Below, piece by piece: positions 1 to 7,925 of a stretch of DNA of 64,000 nt. How positions within the stretch are numbered: the stretch's first letter is position 1; each line of letters opens with the position of its first letter. Position numbers and translations under genes: made by a program. Origin of the DNA: Gammaproteobacteria bacterium (lineage in GTDB: Bacteria > Pseudomonadota > Gammaproteobacteria > Pseudomonadales > Halieaceae). The DNA is taken from NCBI GenBank assembly GCA_024742415.1, contig JANSYN010000003.1, positions 1-64,000 on the forward strand. Reading direction: 5' to 3'. The notes under the pieces are model-generated. The model made no database searches and had not been told where the DNA came from. It saw nothing but the letters and a program-made list of their open reading frames with translations.

Positions 1-83
1 AGATGTGCTGTGGAAGAACTCCAATGCAGACGTTGCTAGATGGGCGTGAGCTTTGGGAAGCGAAGGTCAGTGGATTGAACTGA
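1..83 (+). CDS. IS481-like transposase/integrase, C-terminal fragment
   Basis: The reading frame at base 3 is open from the left edge to TGA at 81-83 and encodes about 26 residues containing TPMQTLLDGRELWEAK. The TPMQT/TLLDG pattern followed by a short charged tail is how many IS481-family DDE integrases end, just after the catalytic core. No catalytic residue is visible, so the family call rests on this tail and on the adjacent inverted-repeat-like end. It is truncated only by the window edge; whether the full gene is intact cannot be judged here. Confidence 0.45.
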   Translation, partial: MCCGRTPMQTLLDGRELWEAKVSGLN

Positions 84-141
84 TCTGACAACTGCGCGGA
101 TATCGAGCCGATAACTGTCAGATCAGGTCGCGACTATTACA
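1..141 (+). mobile_element. Right end of an IS481-like insertion sequence (cut by window edge)
   Basis: The window opens in the last codons of a transposase-like frame (stop at 81-83). About 58 bases further on is a segment that looks like a terminal inverted repeat, TGTCAGATCAGGTCGCGACT at 116-135, continuing to ATTACA at 141. Ending in CA and sitting just past a transposase stop fit the right end of an IS481/IS3-type element. A 10-bp inverted repeat, TGATCTGACA (81-90) and TGTCAGATCA (116-125), starts on the stop codon. The left end and any target duplication lie outside the window, so the boundary at 141 is inferred. Confidence 0.5.
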
Positions 142-175
142 CCTGAAGACTTACCAGAGCGTGAAGATCAATCAG

Positions 176-211
176 CCCTGCCTGGCGTGCGATGCCAGGC
201 AGGGTTTTTTT
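176..211 (+). terminator. Strong rho-independent terminator
   Basis: An 11-bp perfect stem, CCCTGCCTGGC (176-186) with GCCAGGCAGGG (194-204), has a 7-nt loop and is followed by seven T (205-211). The T-run is on the plus strand, so it stops rightward transcription. The only rightward gene seen before it is the IS fragment, so it may have served a gene that the element now separates from it. It may also protect the convergent PQQ dehydrogenase gene from read-through. Confidence 0.85.
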
Positions 212-241
212 GCATGTGGCAAAGCATCGCGCGAGGCAAAC

Positions 242-2368
242 TTATCGCGCCGACTGATCCAGCAGCGCCTTACCCCGGTGTGCCTGCTGGATAACATACG
301 CCCTGATCGCAGCGCTTTGCTCCGGGCTGATGTTATCCGCGAAGCTCGCCATGCCGCGGTCCTTGAGCGCACCGTCCAGTACGACATCATTCCAGCTGTC
401 TGCGTCCCAGAGGTAGGCCGAGCCGCGCAAGTCGGGGATGATCAGGCCTGAGACCGCGTTCAGACCATGGCAACCCATGCAAACATCCTGATAGGTTGCG
501 TAACCTTCGTGTATGACCTCAGCGCTGGCCTCCAGCGCTGGCGGATTGAACACCACGCGCGGCTTCCAATCGACTGGCGGCAGTTGCTGCCCGGCACCTA
601 GCTTGAAGGTCAGTACGCGGCTGACATTGGGCAGGCTGTCGCTTTGTACAAACTCGCCAAACACCAGTGCAAACGCGCCACCCCAGCCTACGTTGATAGA
701 GACATACTGTTCGCCGTCGATCTCGTAGGTGATCGGGGCGGCGACCACGCCGGTTTGCGTGGGAAATGACCATAGGGTTTCGCCTTTGTCAGCACTGTAG
801 GCCACCAGGTTGCCATCGGCGGTGCCCTGGAAGAGCAGGTTACCTGCAGTGCTGAGCGCGCCGCCATTCCATGGCCCCTTGTGCTCTACGCGCCATGCTT
901 CTTTTTGCTGGACCGGGTCCCACGCCAGGAGGCGGCCCTTGACAATTGCACGCATGGCGTCGCGCTCGGCCTGCGCATCGGGCAATGAGCCGATGATGCC
1001 ATGGACGCCAGTGTTGCCGGCGCCAGGGTTGTACCTGAAGTTTTCGGGTTGTCCGTAGTTGGCGGGAAAATCCAGCACCGGAATATAGACCAGCCCGGTA
1101 TCGGGGCTGTAGGACATTGAGTGCCAGTTGTGGCCGCCCAGGTAGGAGGGAAATACCAGAAAGCTGTCATTGGTGTAGCGTGCCTCGGGTACTTCAACCG
1201 GGCGGCCGGTGGCGATGTCCACATGCGTTGCCCAGTTGAGTTCAATGTAGTTCTCGGCCGACAGCAGTTCTCCATTGGTGCGGTCGATGACGTAGAAAAA
1301 GCCATTCTTGGGTGCTTGCATCAGCACTTTGCGTGGCTCGCCATCCAGTTCGATGTCCGCCAGGATGATGTGTTGGGTTGCCGTGTAGTCCCAGCTTTCG
1401 CCCGGGGTCGTCTGGTAGTGCCAGACGTACTCGCCGGTATCGGGGCGCACGGCGACGATAGAGGACAGAAACAGGTTGTCGCCGCCCCCGGGCGAGCGAA
1501 TTTCGCGATTCCACGGCGTACCATTGCCAACGCCAAAGTAGAGCAGGTCCAGCTCCGGGTCGTAGGCCATGGAGTCCCATACAGTGCCGCCGCCACCGCC
1601 GATCTCCCACCAGCGGCCGTTCCATGTTCTGGCTGCCATCTCCATGGCCGCATTTTCAAAACCCAGGTCCGGGTTGCCTGGCACAGTATAGAAACGCCAG
1701 GCCATGCTGCCGTCTTGTACGTTGTAGGCGCTGATAAAGCCGCGCACGCCGAATTCCGCCCCACCGTTGCCGATCAGGACCTTGTCTTTCACAACGCGCG
1801 GCGCTCCGGTGATGGTATAGGGCAGGGTCGGATCGACGGTAGCGACTTCCCAGTTGACCGCGCCTGTTTGTGCATCCAGTGCGAACAGGCGCCCATCCAG
1901 TGCGCCGAAAAAGACCTGGCCTTTCCATACGGCAACGCCGCGGTTCACGACGTCGCAACAGGTGTGTTTGGCCTTCTCTTTGGCAACCTGCGGATCGAAG
2001 GTCCACATCGGTTGCCCGGTGCGGGCATCCAGGGCATGCACGATGCTCCAGGCAGAGGTGGTGTACATCACTCCGTCCACAACGATGGACGTGGCCTCTA
2101 TGCCGCGCCGGGTTTGCAGGTCAAAGGACCAGGCCAGGCCCAGTTCTTCGACGTTGTTGGTATTGATCTGGCGCAGTGGGCTGAAACGCTGTTCGTCGTA
2201 GGTTCTGCCGTGTGAGAGCCATTGCCCCGGGTCGTTGTCGGCGTCGATGATGCGCGTGGCAGTTACCGCTGCGGCGGTCCCGGCGGCCGGGCTGTCGTTG
2301 CGGTGGCTGCAGGCGAACAGCAGTGCTGCAGCCAGCGCTGAAATGAGGGCGACAGAAAGTGCTTTCAT
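242..2368 (-). CDS. PQQ-dependent quinohemoprotein dehydrogenase, lipoprotein
   Basis: Predicted periplasmic type II quinohemoprotein alcohol dehydrogenase (708 aa) that oxidises alcohols with PQQ and passes electrons to a c-type haem. Residues 17-20 (LFAC) form a lipobox with Cys20, so the protein is probably lipid-anchored. An eight-bladed beta-propeller fills most of the chain. Vicinal Cys137-Cys138 (HTCCD) match the disulfide ring over PQQ in this family. WDYTATQ supplies the catalytic-Asp region. The C-terminal cytochrome c domain has CMGCH near residue 630 and a Met ligand in RGMASF. The length is normal for the fused quinohemoprotein class. No pqq biosynthesis gene or extra cytochrome subunit is adjacent. 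The substrate is unknown. Confidence 0.88.
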   Translation of the reverse strand: MKALSVALISALAAALLFACSHRNDSPAAGTAAAVTATRIIDADNDPGQWLSHGRTYDEQRFSPLRQINTNNVEELGLAWSFDLQTRRGIEATSIVVDGVMYTTSAWSIVHALDARTGQPMWTFDPQVAKEKAKHTCCDVVNRGVAVWKGQVFFGALDGRLFALDAQTGAVNWEVATVDPTLPYTITGAPRVVKDKVLIGNGGAEFGVRGFISAYNVQDGSMAWRFYTVPGNPDLGFENAAMEMAARTWNGRWWEIGGGGGTVWDSMAYDPELDLLYFGVGNGTPWNREIRSPGGGDNLFLSSIVAVRPDTGEYVWHYQTTPGESWDYTATQHIILADIELDGEPRKVLMQAPKNGFFYVIDRTNGELLSAENYIELNWATHVDIATGRPVEVPEARYTNDSFLVFPSYLGGHNWHSMSYSPDTGLVYIPVLDFPANYGQPENFRYNPGAGNTGVHGIIGSLPDAQAERDAMRAIVKGRLLAWDPVQQKEAWRVEHKGPWNGGALSTAGNLLFQGTADGNLVAYSADKGETLWSFPTQTGVVAAPITYEIDGEQYVSINVGWGGAFALVFGEFVQSDSLPNVSRVLTFKLGAGQQLPPVDWKPRVVFNPPALEASAEVIHEGYATYQDVCMGCHGLNAVSGLIIPDLRGSAYLWDADSWNDVVLDGALKDRGMASFADNISPEQSAAIRAYVIQQAHRGKALLDQSAR

Positions 2369-2461
2369 GGTGTGAATCCTTGCGTGGCCCGCAGTGACAG
2401 CGGGTGGGTATTGTTATTGTGGTCTTACGCAAGTTTAACGCCGATGCCTTTCGCGGCAAAG

Positions 2462-2483
2462 CCCCGCCAGACATCTGGCGGGG
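2462..2483 (-). terminator. Candidate terminator after the LLM oxidoreductase gene
   Basis: CCCCGCCAG (2462-2470) pairs perfectly with CTGGCGGGG (2475-2483) around a 4-nt loop. Read on the minus strand, the 9-bp GC stem is followed by only a short CTTTG tract. It lies 17 bases past the stop of the gene at 2500-3516 and before the PQQ dehydrogenase start, so it probably separates two minus-strand transcripts. The weak T-run lowers confidence. Confidence 0.5.
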
Positions 2484-2499
2484 GCAGCGTGTTCAATGG

Positions 2500-3516
2500 C
2501 TACAACACAAGTTCTGCGATATCGCGGATCAGTTGTTCATCGCCGTTGACCAGCAGCGAGGTGACGGGGGAATTCTCCCAGTCCTTGAGTTTCTCCTTGA
2601 TGCGGTCTTTCGGGCCGCACAGGGAAATCTCATCGGCGAAGGCGTCAGGCACCGCTTCGATGGCGCGATCGCGCTGGCCTTTCATGAACAATTCCTGGAT
2701 TGCATCGGCCTCATCGGGAAAGCCCATGCGTCCCATCAGCTCCTTGTGAAAATTGCGCTTGGCGGAACCCATGCCGCCAATGTAAAAACCGAGCATGGCC
2801 TTGACCGGGTAAAGTGCTTCTTGCAGGTTGTCATTGATGCAGACCATCACCGTGGGCGAAATTTCAAAGCCGTCCCGGGCGTTGGCTATCTGGTCCGCAT
2901 ACACTTCCTGCCGATAGGGCGAGTAGTACAAGGGGAGCCAGCCGTCGGCGATTTCCGCGGTTTGGGTGACATTTTTTGGCCCCTCGGCGCCGATAAAAAT
3001 CGGCACGTCAGCGCGTAGTGGATGCGTGATGGGTTTCAGGGGTTTACCCATGCCCCAACTGCCAGGCCCGTTGTAAGGCAGCGGGTAGAATTCGCCGTCG
3101 TTGGTGACCGGTGCCTGGCGCGCCAGTACCTTGCGAATAATCTCCACGTATTCACGCGTTCGCGTTATGGGTTTGGTGTAGGGCTGGCCATACCAGCCTT
3201 CAACCACTTGCGGGCCTGAAACGCCAAGGCCCAGGATCATGCGTCCGCCAGAGAGGTGGTCAAGCGCCAGCGTTGCCATGGCCGCTGCGGTGGGCGTGCG
3301 TGCCGACAACTGGGCAACGCCGGTACCCAGGCGTAATTTCTGCGTGTGCGCGCCGATCCAGGCCAGCGGGGTAAAGACATCATTGCCCCAGGATTCAGCA
3401 CACCAGACGGAGTCAAAGCCAACGCGCTCTGCTTCCTGCGCCATTTTGATGTGTGAATCACCGGGCGGCAGCGCCCCCCAGTAGCCAAGTTGCAGGCCAA
3501 GCTTCAGTGTTGCCAT
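2500..3516 (-). CDS. LLM-class F420-dependent oxidoreductase
   Basis: Luciferase-like monooxygenase superfamily TIM barrel (338 aa). The N-terminus LGLQLGYWG, the GFDSVWCAESWGND segment and LRLGTGV near residues 60-70 are typical of the F420-dependent LLM branch common in actinobacteria and some marine gammaproteobacteria. Such enzymes transfer hydride between F420H2 (or FMN) and varied organic substrates. The conserved LGLGVSGPQV segment marks the family. It is a single gene, read away from the divergent moaC. The substrate cannot be assigned, and F420 rather than FMN is inferred from subfamily resemblance. Confidence 0.8.
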   Translation of the reverse strand: MATLKLGLQLGYWGALPPGDSHIKMAQEAERVGFDSVWCAESWGNDVFTPLAWIGAHTQKLRLGTGVAQLSARTPTAAAMATLALDHLSGGRMILGLGVSGPQVVEGWYGQPYTKPITRTREYVEIIRKVLARQAPVTNDGEFYPLPYNGPGSWGMGKPLKPITHPLRADVPIFIGAEGPKNVTQTAEIADGWLPLYYSPYRQEVYADQIANARDGFEISPTVMVCINDNLQEALYPVKAMLGFYIGGMGSAKRNFHKELMGRMGFPDEADAIQELFMKGQRDRAIEAVPDAFADEISLCGPKDRIKEKLKDWENSPVTSLLVNGDEQLIRDIAELVL

Positions 3517-3691
3517 AGGTATCTCCGGGGGCGTAGTGACGCCTGTATGTTGAGCGCCTAACTGTAAGGCATTGCCTGCAACCAGCCCAAGTGTTTAACG
3601 GCCAAATTGCCTGACATTGTGGATCACGCATGCTGCGGCGTTACGGGGCCTCTGCTAGACTCTGCGCTTCATGTTTGTATGCGGTATCGCG

Positions 3692-4174
3692 ATGACTCAA
3701 CTGACCCACCTTGACGACACGGGCGCAGCGCGCATGGTGGACGTGGGTGACAAAACCAGCAGCGATCGCCTTGCGGTGGCCAGGGCCTGTGTACAGATGC
3801 AGCCTGACACCCTGGCGCTGATAGCGCAGGGCGGGCACAAGAAAGGCGACGTTCTGGCCGCTGCCAGGTTCGCCGGTATCCAGGCGGCCAAAAAATGCAG
3901 CGATCTCATTCCCCTGTGCCACCCGCTGATGCTCAACGCGGTGCACGTTGACTTCGATCTCGACAGCGACAGCAGCAGCGTTGTTATCACGACCCAATGC
4001 AGAGTCCTGGCCAGGACCGGTGTCGAAATGGAGGCGCTAACCGCCGCCTCTGTTGCTGCCCTGACCATTTATGATATGTGCAAAGCGGTGGATCGCGGCA
4101 TGCAGATCACCGGTATTTGCCTGTTGCGCAAGGAAGGTGGTCAGTCGGGTGTGTGGGTAAAGGGCGCCGACTGA
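3692..4174 (+). CDS. moaC: Cyclic pyranopterin monophosphate synthase MoaC
   Basis: Converts the MoaA product to cyclic pyranopterin monophosphate, the first committed pterin of molybdenum cofactor synthesis. [13 protein letters not shown], the [10 protein letters not shown] block and CKAVDRGM (catalytic Lys/Asp region) are all present. An upstream in-frame ATG at 3671 exists, but MTQLTHLD matches the family N-terminus and gives 160 aa against 161 in E. coli, so 3692 is preferred. The stop overlaps the moaD start by one base (TGATG), so the two are translationally coupled. moaA and moaB are not in the window. Confidence 0.93.
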   Translation: MTQLTHLDDTGAARMVDVGDKTSSDRLAVARACVQMQPDTLALIAQGGHKKGDVLAAARFAGIQAAKKCSDLIPLCHPLMLNAVHVDFDLDSDSSSVVITTQCRVLARTGVEMEALTAASVAALTIYDMCKAVDRGMQITGICLLRKEGGQSGVWVKGAD

Positions 4175-4428
4175 TGCTCAAGGTGCTTTTTTTCGCGCGG
4201 CTGCGTGAGGAGCTGGATTGCGAGCAGCTGGCGATGGAATGGCGCGAAGATGTGGCGCGCCTTGATGCCCTGCAAGAGCACCTTTGCCAGCGAGGTGGAT
4301 CACACTGGCGCGCAGTGCTGGCGCAGCACAATATCATCAGGGCTGTAAATCACAGCGTAATAGACGGCGATTGCGCGCTGGCCGACGGCGACGAGGTCGC
4401 CTTTTTTCCGCCGGTTACCGGTGGCTGA
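4174..4428 (+). CDS. moaD: Molybdopterin synthase small subunit MoaD
   Basis: Ubiquitin-like sulfur carrier of molybdopterin synthase (84 aa). The chain begins [14 protein letters not shown] and ends FFPPVTGG. The terminal Gly-Gly is the residue pair that is adenylated and then thiocarboxylated to donate sulfur to precursor Z. Starting at the ATG that overlaps the moaC stop gives the normal length; a longer frame beginning at 4078 lies inside moaC and has no homology. It sits between moaC and moaE in the usual order. Confidence 0.92.
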   Translation: MLKVLFFARLREELDCEQLAMEWREDVARLDALQEHLCQRGGSHWRAVLAQHNIIRAVNHSVIDGDCALADGDEVAFFPPVTGG

Positions 4429-4447
4429 GGTGTCTGTGGTGTCGCCG

Positions 4448-4903
4448 ATGCTCGACGTATTGATCCAGCGCGAGGATTTCGACGTCGCCCGCCTGCAGGC
4501 GGGGCTCTTGGGCGGCAGCGCCGAAGAGGGCGCCATTGTCACTTTTACCGGATATGTGCGCCGAGCCAACGGTGGGCGCGTGGTGCACGGCATGCAGTTG
4601 GAGCATTACCCGGGCATGACCGAGTCGAGTATTCACGCAATCCTGGCACAGGCAGCCGGGCGCTGGCCCTTGCTGGCGGCGCGGGTTGTGCACCGCATCG
4701 GAATGCTGGCGACAGGCGAGCACATTGTATGGGTAGGTGTTGCCTCGATGCATCGTGCAGCGGCCTATGCCGCCTGCGAATTCATTATGGATTATCTCAA
4801 AACAGAGGCTCCATTTTGGAAGAAAGAGCTTGCCGATGACGGCGAGCACTGGGTAGAAGCGCGTCAGGAAGACGCTGATCGGCGTGCACAGTGGCAGCCA
4901 TAG
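4448..4903 (+). CDS. moaE: Molybdopterin synthase catalytic subunit MoaE
   Basis: Large subunit of molybdopterin synthase; with MoaD it inserts two sulfurs into precursor Z. VTFTGYVRR, LEHYPGM, RVVHRIGML and the C-terminal TEAPFWKKE with the catalytic lysines are visible. The ATG at 4448 gives 151 aa, near the pseudomonad length. A GTG at 4421, overlapping moaD by 8 bases, would add nine residues and cannot be excluded because neither start has a good ribosome binding site. Last gene of the moaCDE operon. Confidence 0.9.
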   Translation: MLDVLIQREDFDVARLQAGLLGGSAEEGAIVTFTGYVRRANGGRVVHGMQLEHYPGMTESSIHAILAQAAGRWPLLAARVVHRIGMLATGEHIVWVGVASMHRAAAYAACEFIMDYLKTEAPFWKKELADDGEHWVEARQEDADRRAQWQP

Positions 4904-4993
4904 CCTGAATAGGGGATGAACCGGCAGGTGAGTCCCCCGTACATTGTCCGCAATAACTTGCGACCTGACGTCGCCATAACAGGAGAATACTGA

Positions 4994-5470
4994 ATGAGCT
5001 TTGAAGCACGTGCACTGCGGGATGCACTCGGACGCTTTGCAACAGGCGTTTGCCTGATCACAGCGGTTTCGAAGGACGGCAAACCCATGGCCATGACAGC
5101 CAATTCTTTTTCCTCGGTATCGCTGGACCCTCCGCTCGTCCTGTGGTGCCTGCAGAATTCTTCTGATATCTACGCTCTTTTTGCCCAGGCGCGATTCTAT
5201 GCCATCAATATTCTTGCGCAGGAGCAGCAGGATTTGTCCAATCACTATGCCCGCAAGGAACAGCACGAAATTGCCCCGGAGCATTATCGAACGGGAAAAA
5301 ATGGCGCGCCCGTGATCAGGAACGCCCTGGTCAGCTTTGAGTGCGAGCTGGAAGCTACCCACGAAGGTGGTGACCACCTGATCATTGTTGGCCGGGTGAA
5401 GGAAGTGAGCCAGCGTCCCAGCGGCAAGCCCCTGTTGTTTTTTTCGGGCGGTTACCGGGAGTTGCACTGA
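4994..5470 (+). CDS. Flavin reductase family protein (FMN-binding split barrel)
   Basis: A 158-aa protein of the flavin reductase-like/HpaC family, which reduces free FMN or FAD with NAD(P)H, often for a partner monooxygenase. The N-terminal LRDALGRFATGVCLITA, then MTANSFSSVSLDPPLVLW and the late DHLIIVGRV segment are the family signatures. A ribosome binding site (AGGAG, 4981-4985) precedes ATG 4994. It is 90 bases after moaE and may be transcribed alone. No two-component oxygenase is adjacent, although the LLM gene at 2500 could be a partner; that is speculation. Confidence 0.85.
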   Translation: MSFEARALRDALGRFATGVCLITAVSKDGKPMAMTANSFSSVSLDPPLVLWCLQNSSDIYALFAQARFYAINILAQEQQDLSNHYARKEQHEIAPEHYRTGKNGAPVIRNALVSFECELEATHEGGDHLIIVGRVKEVSQRPSGKPLLFFSGGYRELH

Positions 5471-5650
5471 TTCCCGGGCTTGCTCAGCAGGGCCAGTGGC
5501 GCGCATCGATGTCTACAGCCGGGCGCGTCAGAGCCGCGTGTGCAGGCGGCGGGGCGCGAGCTGCTGCTCAGGCGTGCGGTTCTGGGGCGCGTGCGCGCTG
5601 CCACGGCTTGTCATCGCGCAACGATGCACTCGAGCCGCGGGTGGCCGCTG

Positions 5651-5679
5651 CTTCCAATGCACCGCGTAGCCACTATACT
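5651..5679 (+). promoter_or_regulatory. Candidate promoter for the Nudix gene
   Basis: TATACT (5674-5679) is a good -10 hexamer, 31 bases before ATG 5710. The element 17 bases upstream, CTTCCA (5651-5656), is a poor -35. The rest of the 5471-5709 gap is GC-rich, with no convincing gene. Confidence 0.3.
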
Positions 5680-5709
5680 GTTGCGCTGTCCTGATTCGAG
5701 AAATCCCTG

Positions 5710-6255
5710 ATGAAGTTTTGTACCAGTTGCGGTGATCGTGTTGTCCTGACTATTCCCCAGGGCGATGATCGTGAGCGGCATGTATGTACCCGCTGTGAAG
5801 TGATCCACTACGTCAACCCGCGCGTTATCGTTGGGTGTTTGCCGGTCTATCAGGGCAAGGTCCTGTTGTGCAAGCGCGCGATAGAACCGCGCAAGAATTA
5901 CTGGACGTTACCCGCAGGTTTTATGGAGAACGGTGAAACCACCCAGCAAGGTGCGGCACGTGAAACCTGGGAGGAGGCCAGGGCGAGAGTGTCCAATCTT
6001 GACCTCTACCGCATCTTCGACGTGCCTCATATCAGCCAGGTGTACATGTTCTATCGCTGTGACATTGATGACGGTGCTTTCGGGGTGGGGCCGGAGAGTA
6101 CCGAAACCGACCTGTACACCGAGCAGGACATTCCCTGGTCGGAGATCGCATTTCCCGTGGTGCACGAAACTCTCAAGGCCTATTTTCGCGATGTCAGACA
6201 AGACGCCTATCCTGTGCAGGTCGCAACCATCGATCTGAGCAAGCTGCGTCGCTAG
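5710..6255 (+). CDS. Nudix hydrolase with N-terminal zinc ribbon
   Basis: Pyrophosphohydrolase of a nucleoside diphosphate derivative (181 aa). Cys4, Cys7, Cys26 and Cys29 form a zinc ribbon. The Nudix box follows as G-x5-E-x7-RE-x2-EE (GFMENGE then ARETWEEA). This arrangement resembles the NudC/NADH-pyrophosphatase-like zinc-ribbon Nudix group, although the chain is shorter than NudC, so the NADH specificity is not assured. The C-terminus ends with IDLSKLRR. It is a monocistronic gene upstream of bcp. Confidence 0.87.
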   Translation: MKFCTSCGDRVVLTIPQGDDRERHVCTRCEVIHYVNPRVIVGCLPVYQGKVLLCKRAIEPRKNYWTLPAGFMENGETTQQGAARETWEEARARVSNLDLYRIFDVPHISQVYMFYRCDIDDGAFGVGPESTETDLYTEQDIPWSEIAFPVVHETLKAYFRDVRQDAYPVQVATIDLSKLRR

Positions 6256-6340
6256 CCGGTGCCGGGCAGGTGGGTCGCAATCGCTACCGTTTTTAAAGTC
6301 ACGCCGGCTCTGGCGTGCATTCCCCGTAAAGGAGGCAACA

Positions 6341-6817
6341 ATGGCATTTCCCAAGATTGGCAACATGGCACCGGCTTTCACGCTGCCCGACCAGGACGGC
6401 AACAAGGTCAGCCTCAAAGACTTTAAGGGTAAGAAGAACGTCGTTCTGTACTTCTACCCCAAGGCGATGACGCCCGGCTGCACGGTTCAGGCCTGCGGTA
6501 TCCGTGACAGCAAGAAGCAGTTTGCCAGGCTCGATACCGTCGTTCTTGGCGTAAGCCCTGACCCGGTCAGCCGGCTGGGTAAATTCATCGAGAAACAGGA
6601 TCTGAACTTCACGCTTTTGTCAGATGAAGACCACGCCATTACGGAAAAGTACGGCGCCTGGGGTCTGAAGAAGTTCATGGGGCGGGAATTCATGGGCGTG
6701 CTGCGCAGCACGTTTATCATTGGCAAGGACGGCCGCCTTAAGCACATCATGGATAAAGTCAAAACCAAGTCGCATCATGATGATGTCGCCGCCCTGATCA
6801 AGGAATTGGGACTGTAG
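6341..6817 (+). CDS. bcp: Thioredoxin-dependent thiol peroxidase (Bcp/PrxQ)
   Basis: Cytosolic atypical 2-Cys peroxiredoxin reducing hydroperoxides with thioredoxin. The peroxidatic Cys47 is in PGCTVQAC and the resolving Cys52 lies five residues later, as in E. coli Bcp (45/50). The 158-aa length is normal. A very strong ribosome binding site, AAAGGAGG (6328-6335), lies five bases before the ATG. A small hairpin (CACGCC 6300-6305 with GGCGTG 6312-6317) sits in the leader. Neighbours suggest a single-gene unit. Confidence 0.92.
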   Translation: MAFPKIGNMAPAFTLPDQDGNKVSLKDFKGKKNVVLYFYPKAMTPGCTVQACGIRDSKKQFARLDTVVLGVSPDPVSRLGKFIEKQDLNFTLLSDEDHAITEKYGAWGLKKFMGREFMGVLRSTFIIGKDGRLKHIMDKVKTKSHHDDVAALIKELGL

Positions 6818-7055
6818 CCGCCTGGCACGAGACAGTGTGCAGGTGAGGGTGGGGCACAGCGCGAACAGGGCCCCTGTGCAGCGGTCAGCCGCTGGCTCGC
6901 TGCCCGACAGTCGCATCCGACTATCTTCCTGTACTCGACGTTCCGCCCTTTTTATTAGGAAAAATCCAATATAAACATTAATTTAAGTTATACATTTAAT
7001 CATATAAGTAGCTTTAAGATCACTCTCTTATAAGCGTTACGAGGACGGCAACACT

Positions 7056-7925
7056 ATGGCAATGCCCACTGATATCGGCGTAATCGATCTGATGCTGGCG
7101 ATACCCGGCGATGACAGCAGCACGTTCTACGAATGGATCAAGCCGCTGTTACTGGACCGTGAGAGTCACGACATGTTCACCATGCCAGCGCAGTACATGT
7201 TCAAGGATATTCCCAACGTCAGTGACGCGGCCGACTCCATCGCCTACACCCTGGAGCAGATGGACAAGCACGGCATCGAGCGCGCAATGCTGGGTCTGGG
7301 CTTCAGCGAACTTCAGGAGAAGGCCCTGCGCCAGCACCCCGATCGCTTTTTTGCCTCCTATGAGGCCAACCCCAATAGCGGCATGGAGGAGGTGCGCAAG
7401 ATCGTTGCCATGCATGAGGAATTCGACATCAAGGCCGTCACCGCCGCGCCGGCGATGATCTGTCCGCCAGTGCCGGTCAATGACAAAAAGTGGTACCCGA
7501 TCTACGCCAAGCTGGTGGAACTGGATATTCCGTTCTGCCCCTGCATGGGTGTGCCGGGGCCGCGTGTGCCCTTCGGCCCGCAGAAGATGGAACTGCTTGA
7601 CGAGGTGCTGTGGTTTTTCCCCGAACTGCGCGTGGTGACGCGGCATGGCTGTGAGCCGTGGACAGACGTTGCCTGGAAGATGATGCTCAAGTATCCCAAC
7701 CTTCACTATATGACCAGCGCTTTCGCACCCAGGTACTATCCACCGGACATTATTGAGTTCGCCAATACCCGCGGATCAGACCAGGTGATGTATGCGGGGT
7801 ATTTTCCGATGGGCCTGTCGCTCGATCGCATCTTCAAGGAGATGCCCCAGGTACCATTGCGCGATGAGGTGTGGCCAAAATTTCTGCGCGAGAACGCCAT
7901 TCGCGTCTTCAAACTGGATCAATGA
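7056..7925 (+). CDS. Amidohydrolase-2 family TIM-barrel protein lacking the HxH motif
   Basis: A 289-aa protein of the amidohydrolase-2 (ACMSD-like) family, members of which perform decarboxylation or hydrolysis of ring-cleavage products. The family C-terminal NAIRVFKL and the barrel segment VVTRHGCEPW are recognisable. The N-terminal strand, where metal-binding members carry HxH, reads GVIDLMLAI, so two usual ligands are absent. A late His is kept (TRHG). The chemistry is therefore uncertain. It is preceded by a very AT-rich leader (6950-7030) and GAGGA at 7041-7045, and overlaps the next gene by 4 bases, so the two are co-expressed. Confidence 0.75.
   Translation: MAMPTDIGVIDLMLAIPGDDSSTFYEWIKPLLLDRESHDMFTMPAQYMFKDIPNVSDAADSIAYTLEQMDKHGIERAMLGLGFSELQEKALRQHPDRFFASYEANPNSGMEEVRKIVAMHEEFDIKAVTAAPAMICPPVPVNDKKWYPIYAKLVELDIPFCPCMGVPGPRVPFGPQKMELLDEVLWFFPELRVVTRHGCEPWTDVAWKMMLKYPNLHYMTSAFAPRYYPPDIIEFANTRGSDQVMYAGYFPMGLSLDRIFKEMPQVPLRDEVWPKFLRENAIRVFKLDQ

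Noticed and set aside
1121-2215. 364-codon plus-strand open frame
   Set aside because: It lies antisense to the PQQ dehydrogenase, shows no recognisable family pattern, and is explained by GC-rich codon bias of the real gene.
3517-3691. Molybdenum-cofactor riboswitch upstream of moaC
   Set aside because: No arrangement of the conserved helices could be recognised by eye, and the gap is short and GC-biased without the expected core.
4415-5506. 363-codon minus-strand open frame across moaE and the flavin reductase gene
   Set aside because: It runs antisense to two well-supported genes and has no motifs.
5480-5710. Small plus-strand open frames between the flavin reductase and Nudix genes
   Set aside because: Two overlapping GC-driven frames with Arg/Ala-rich composition, no ribosome binding site and no family features.
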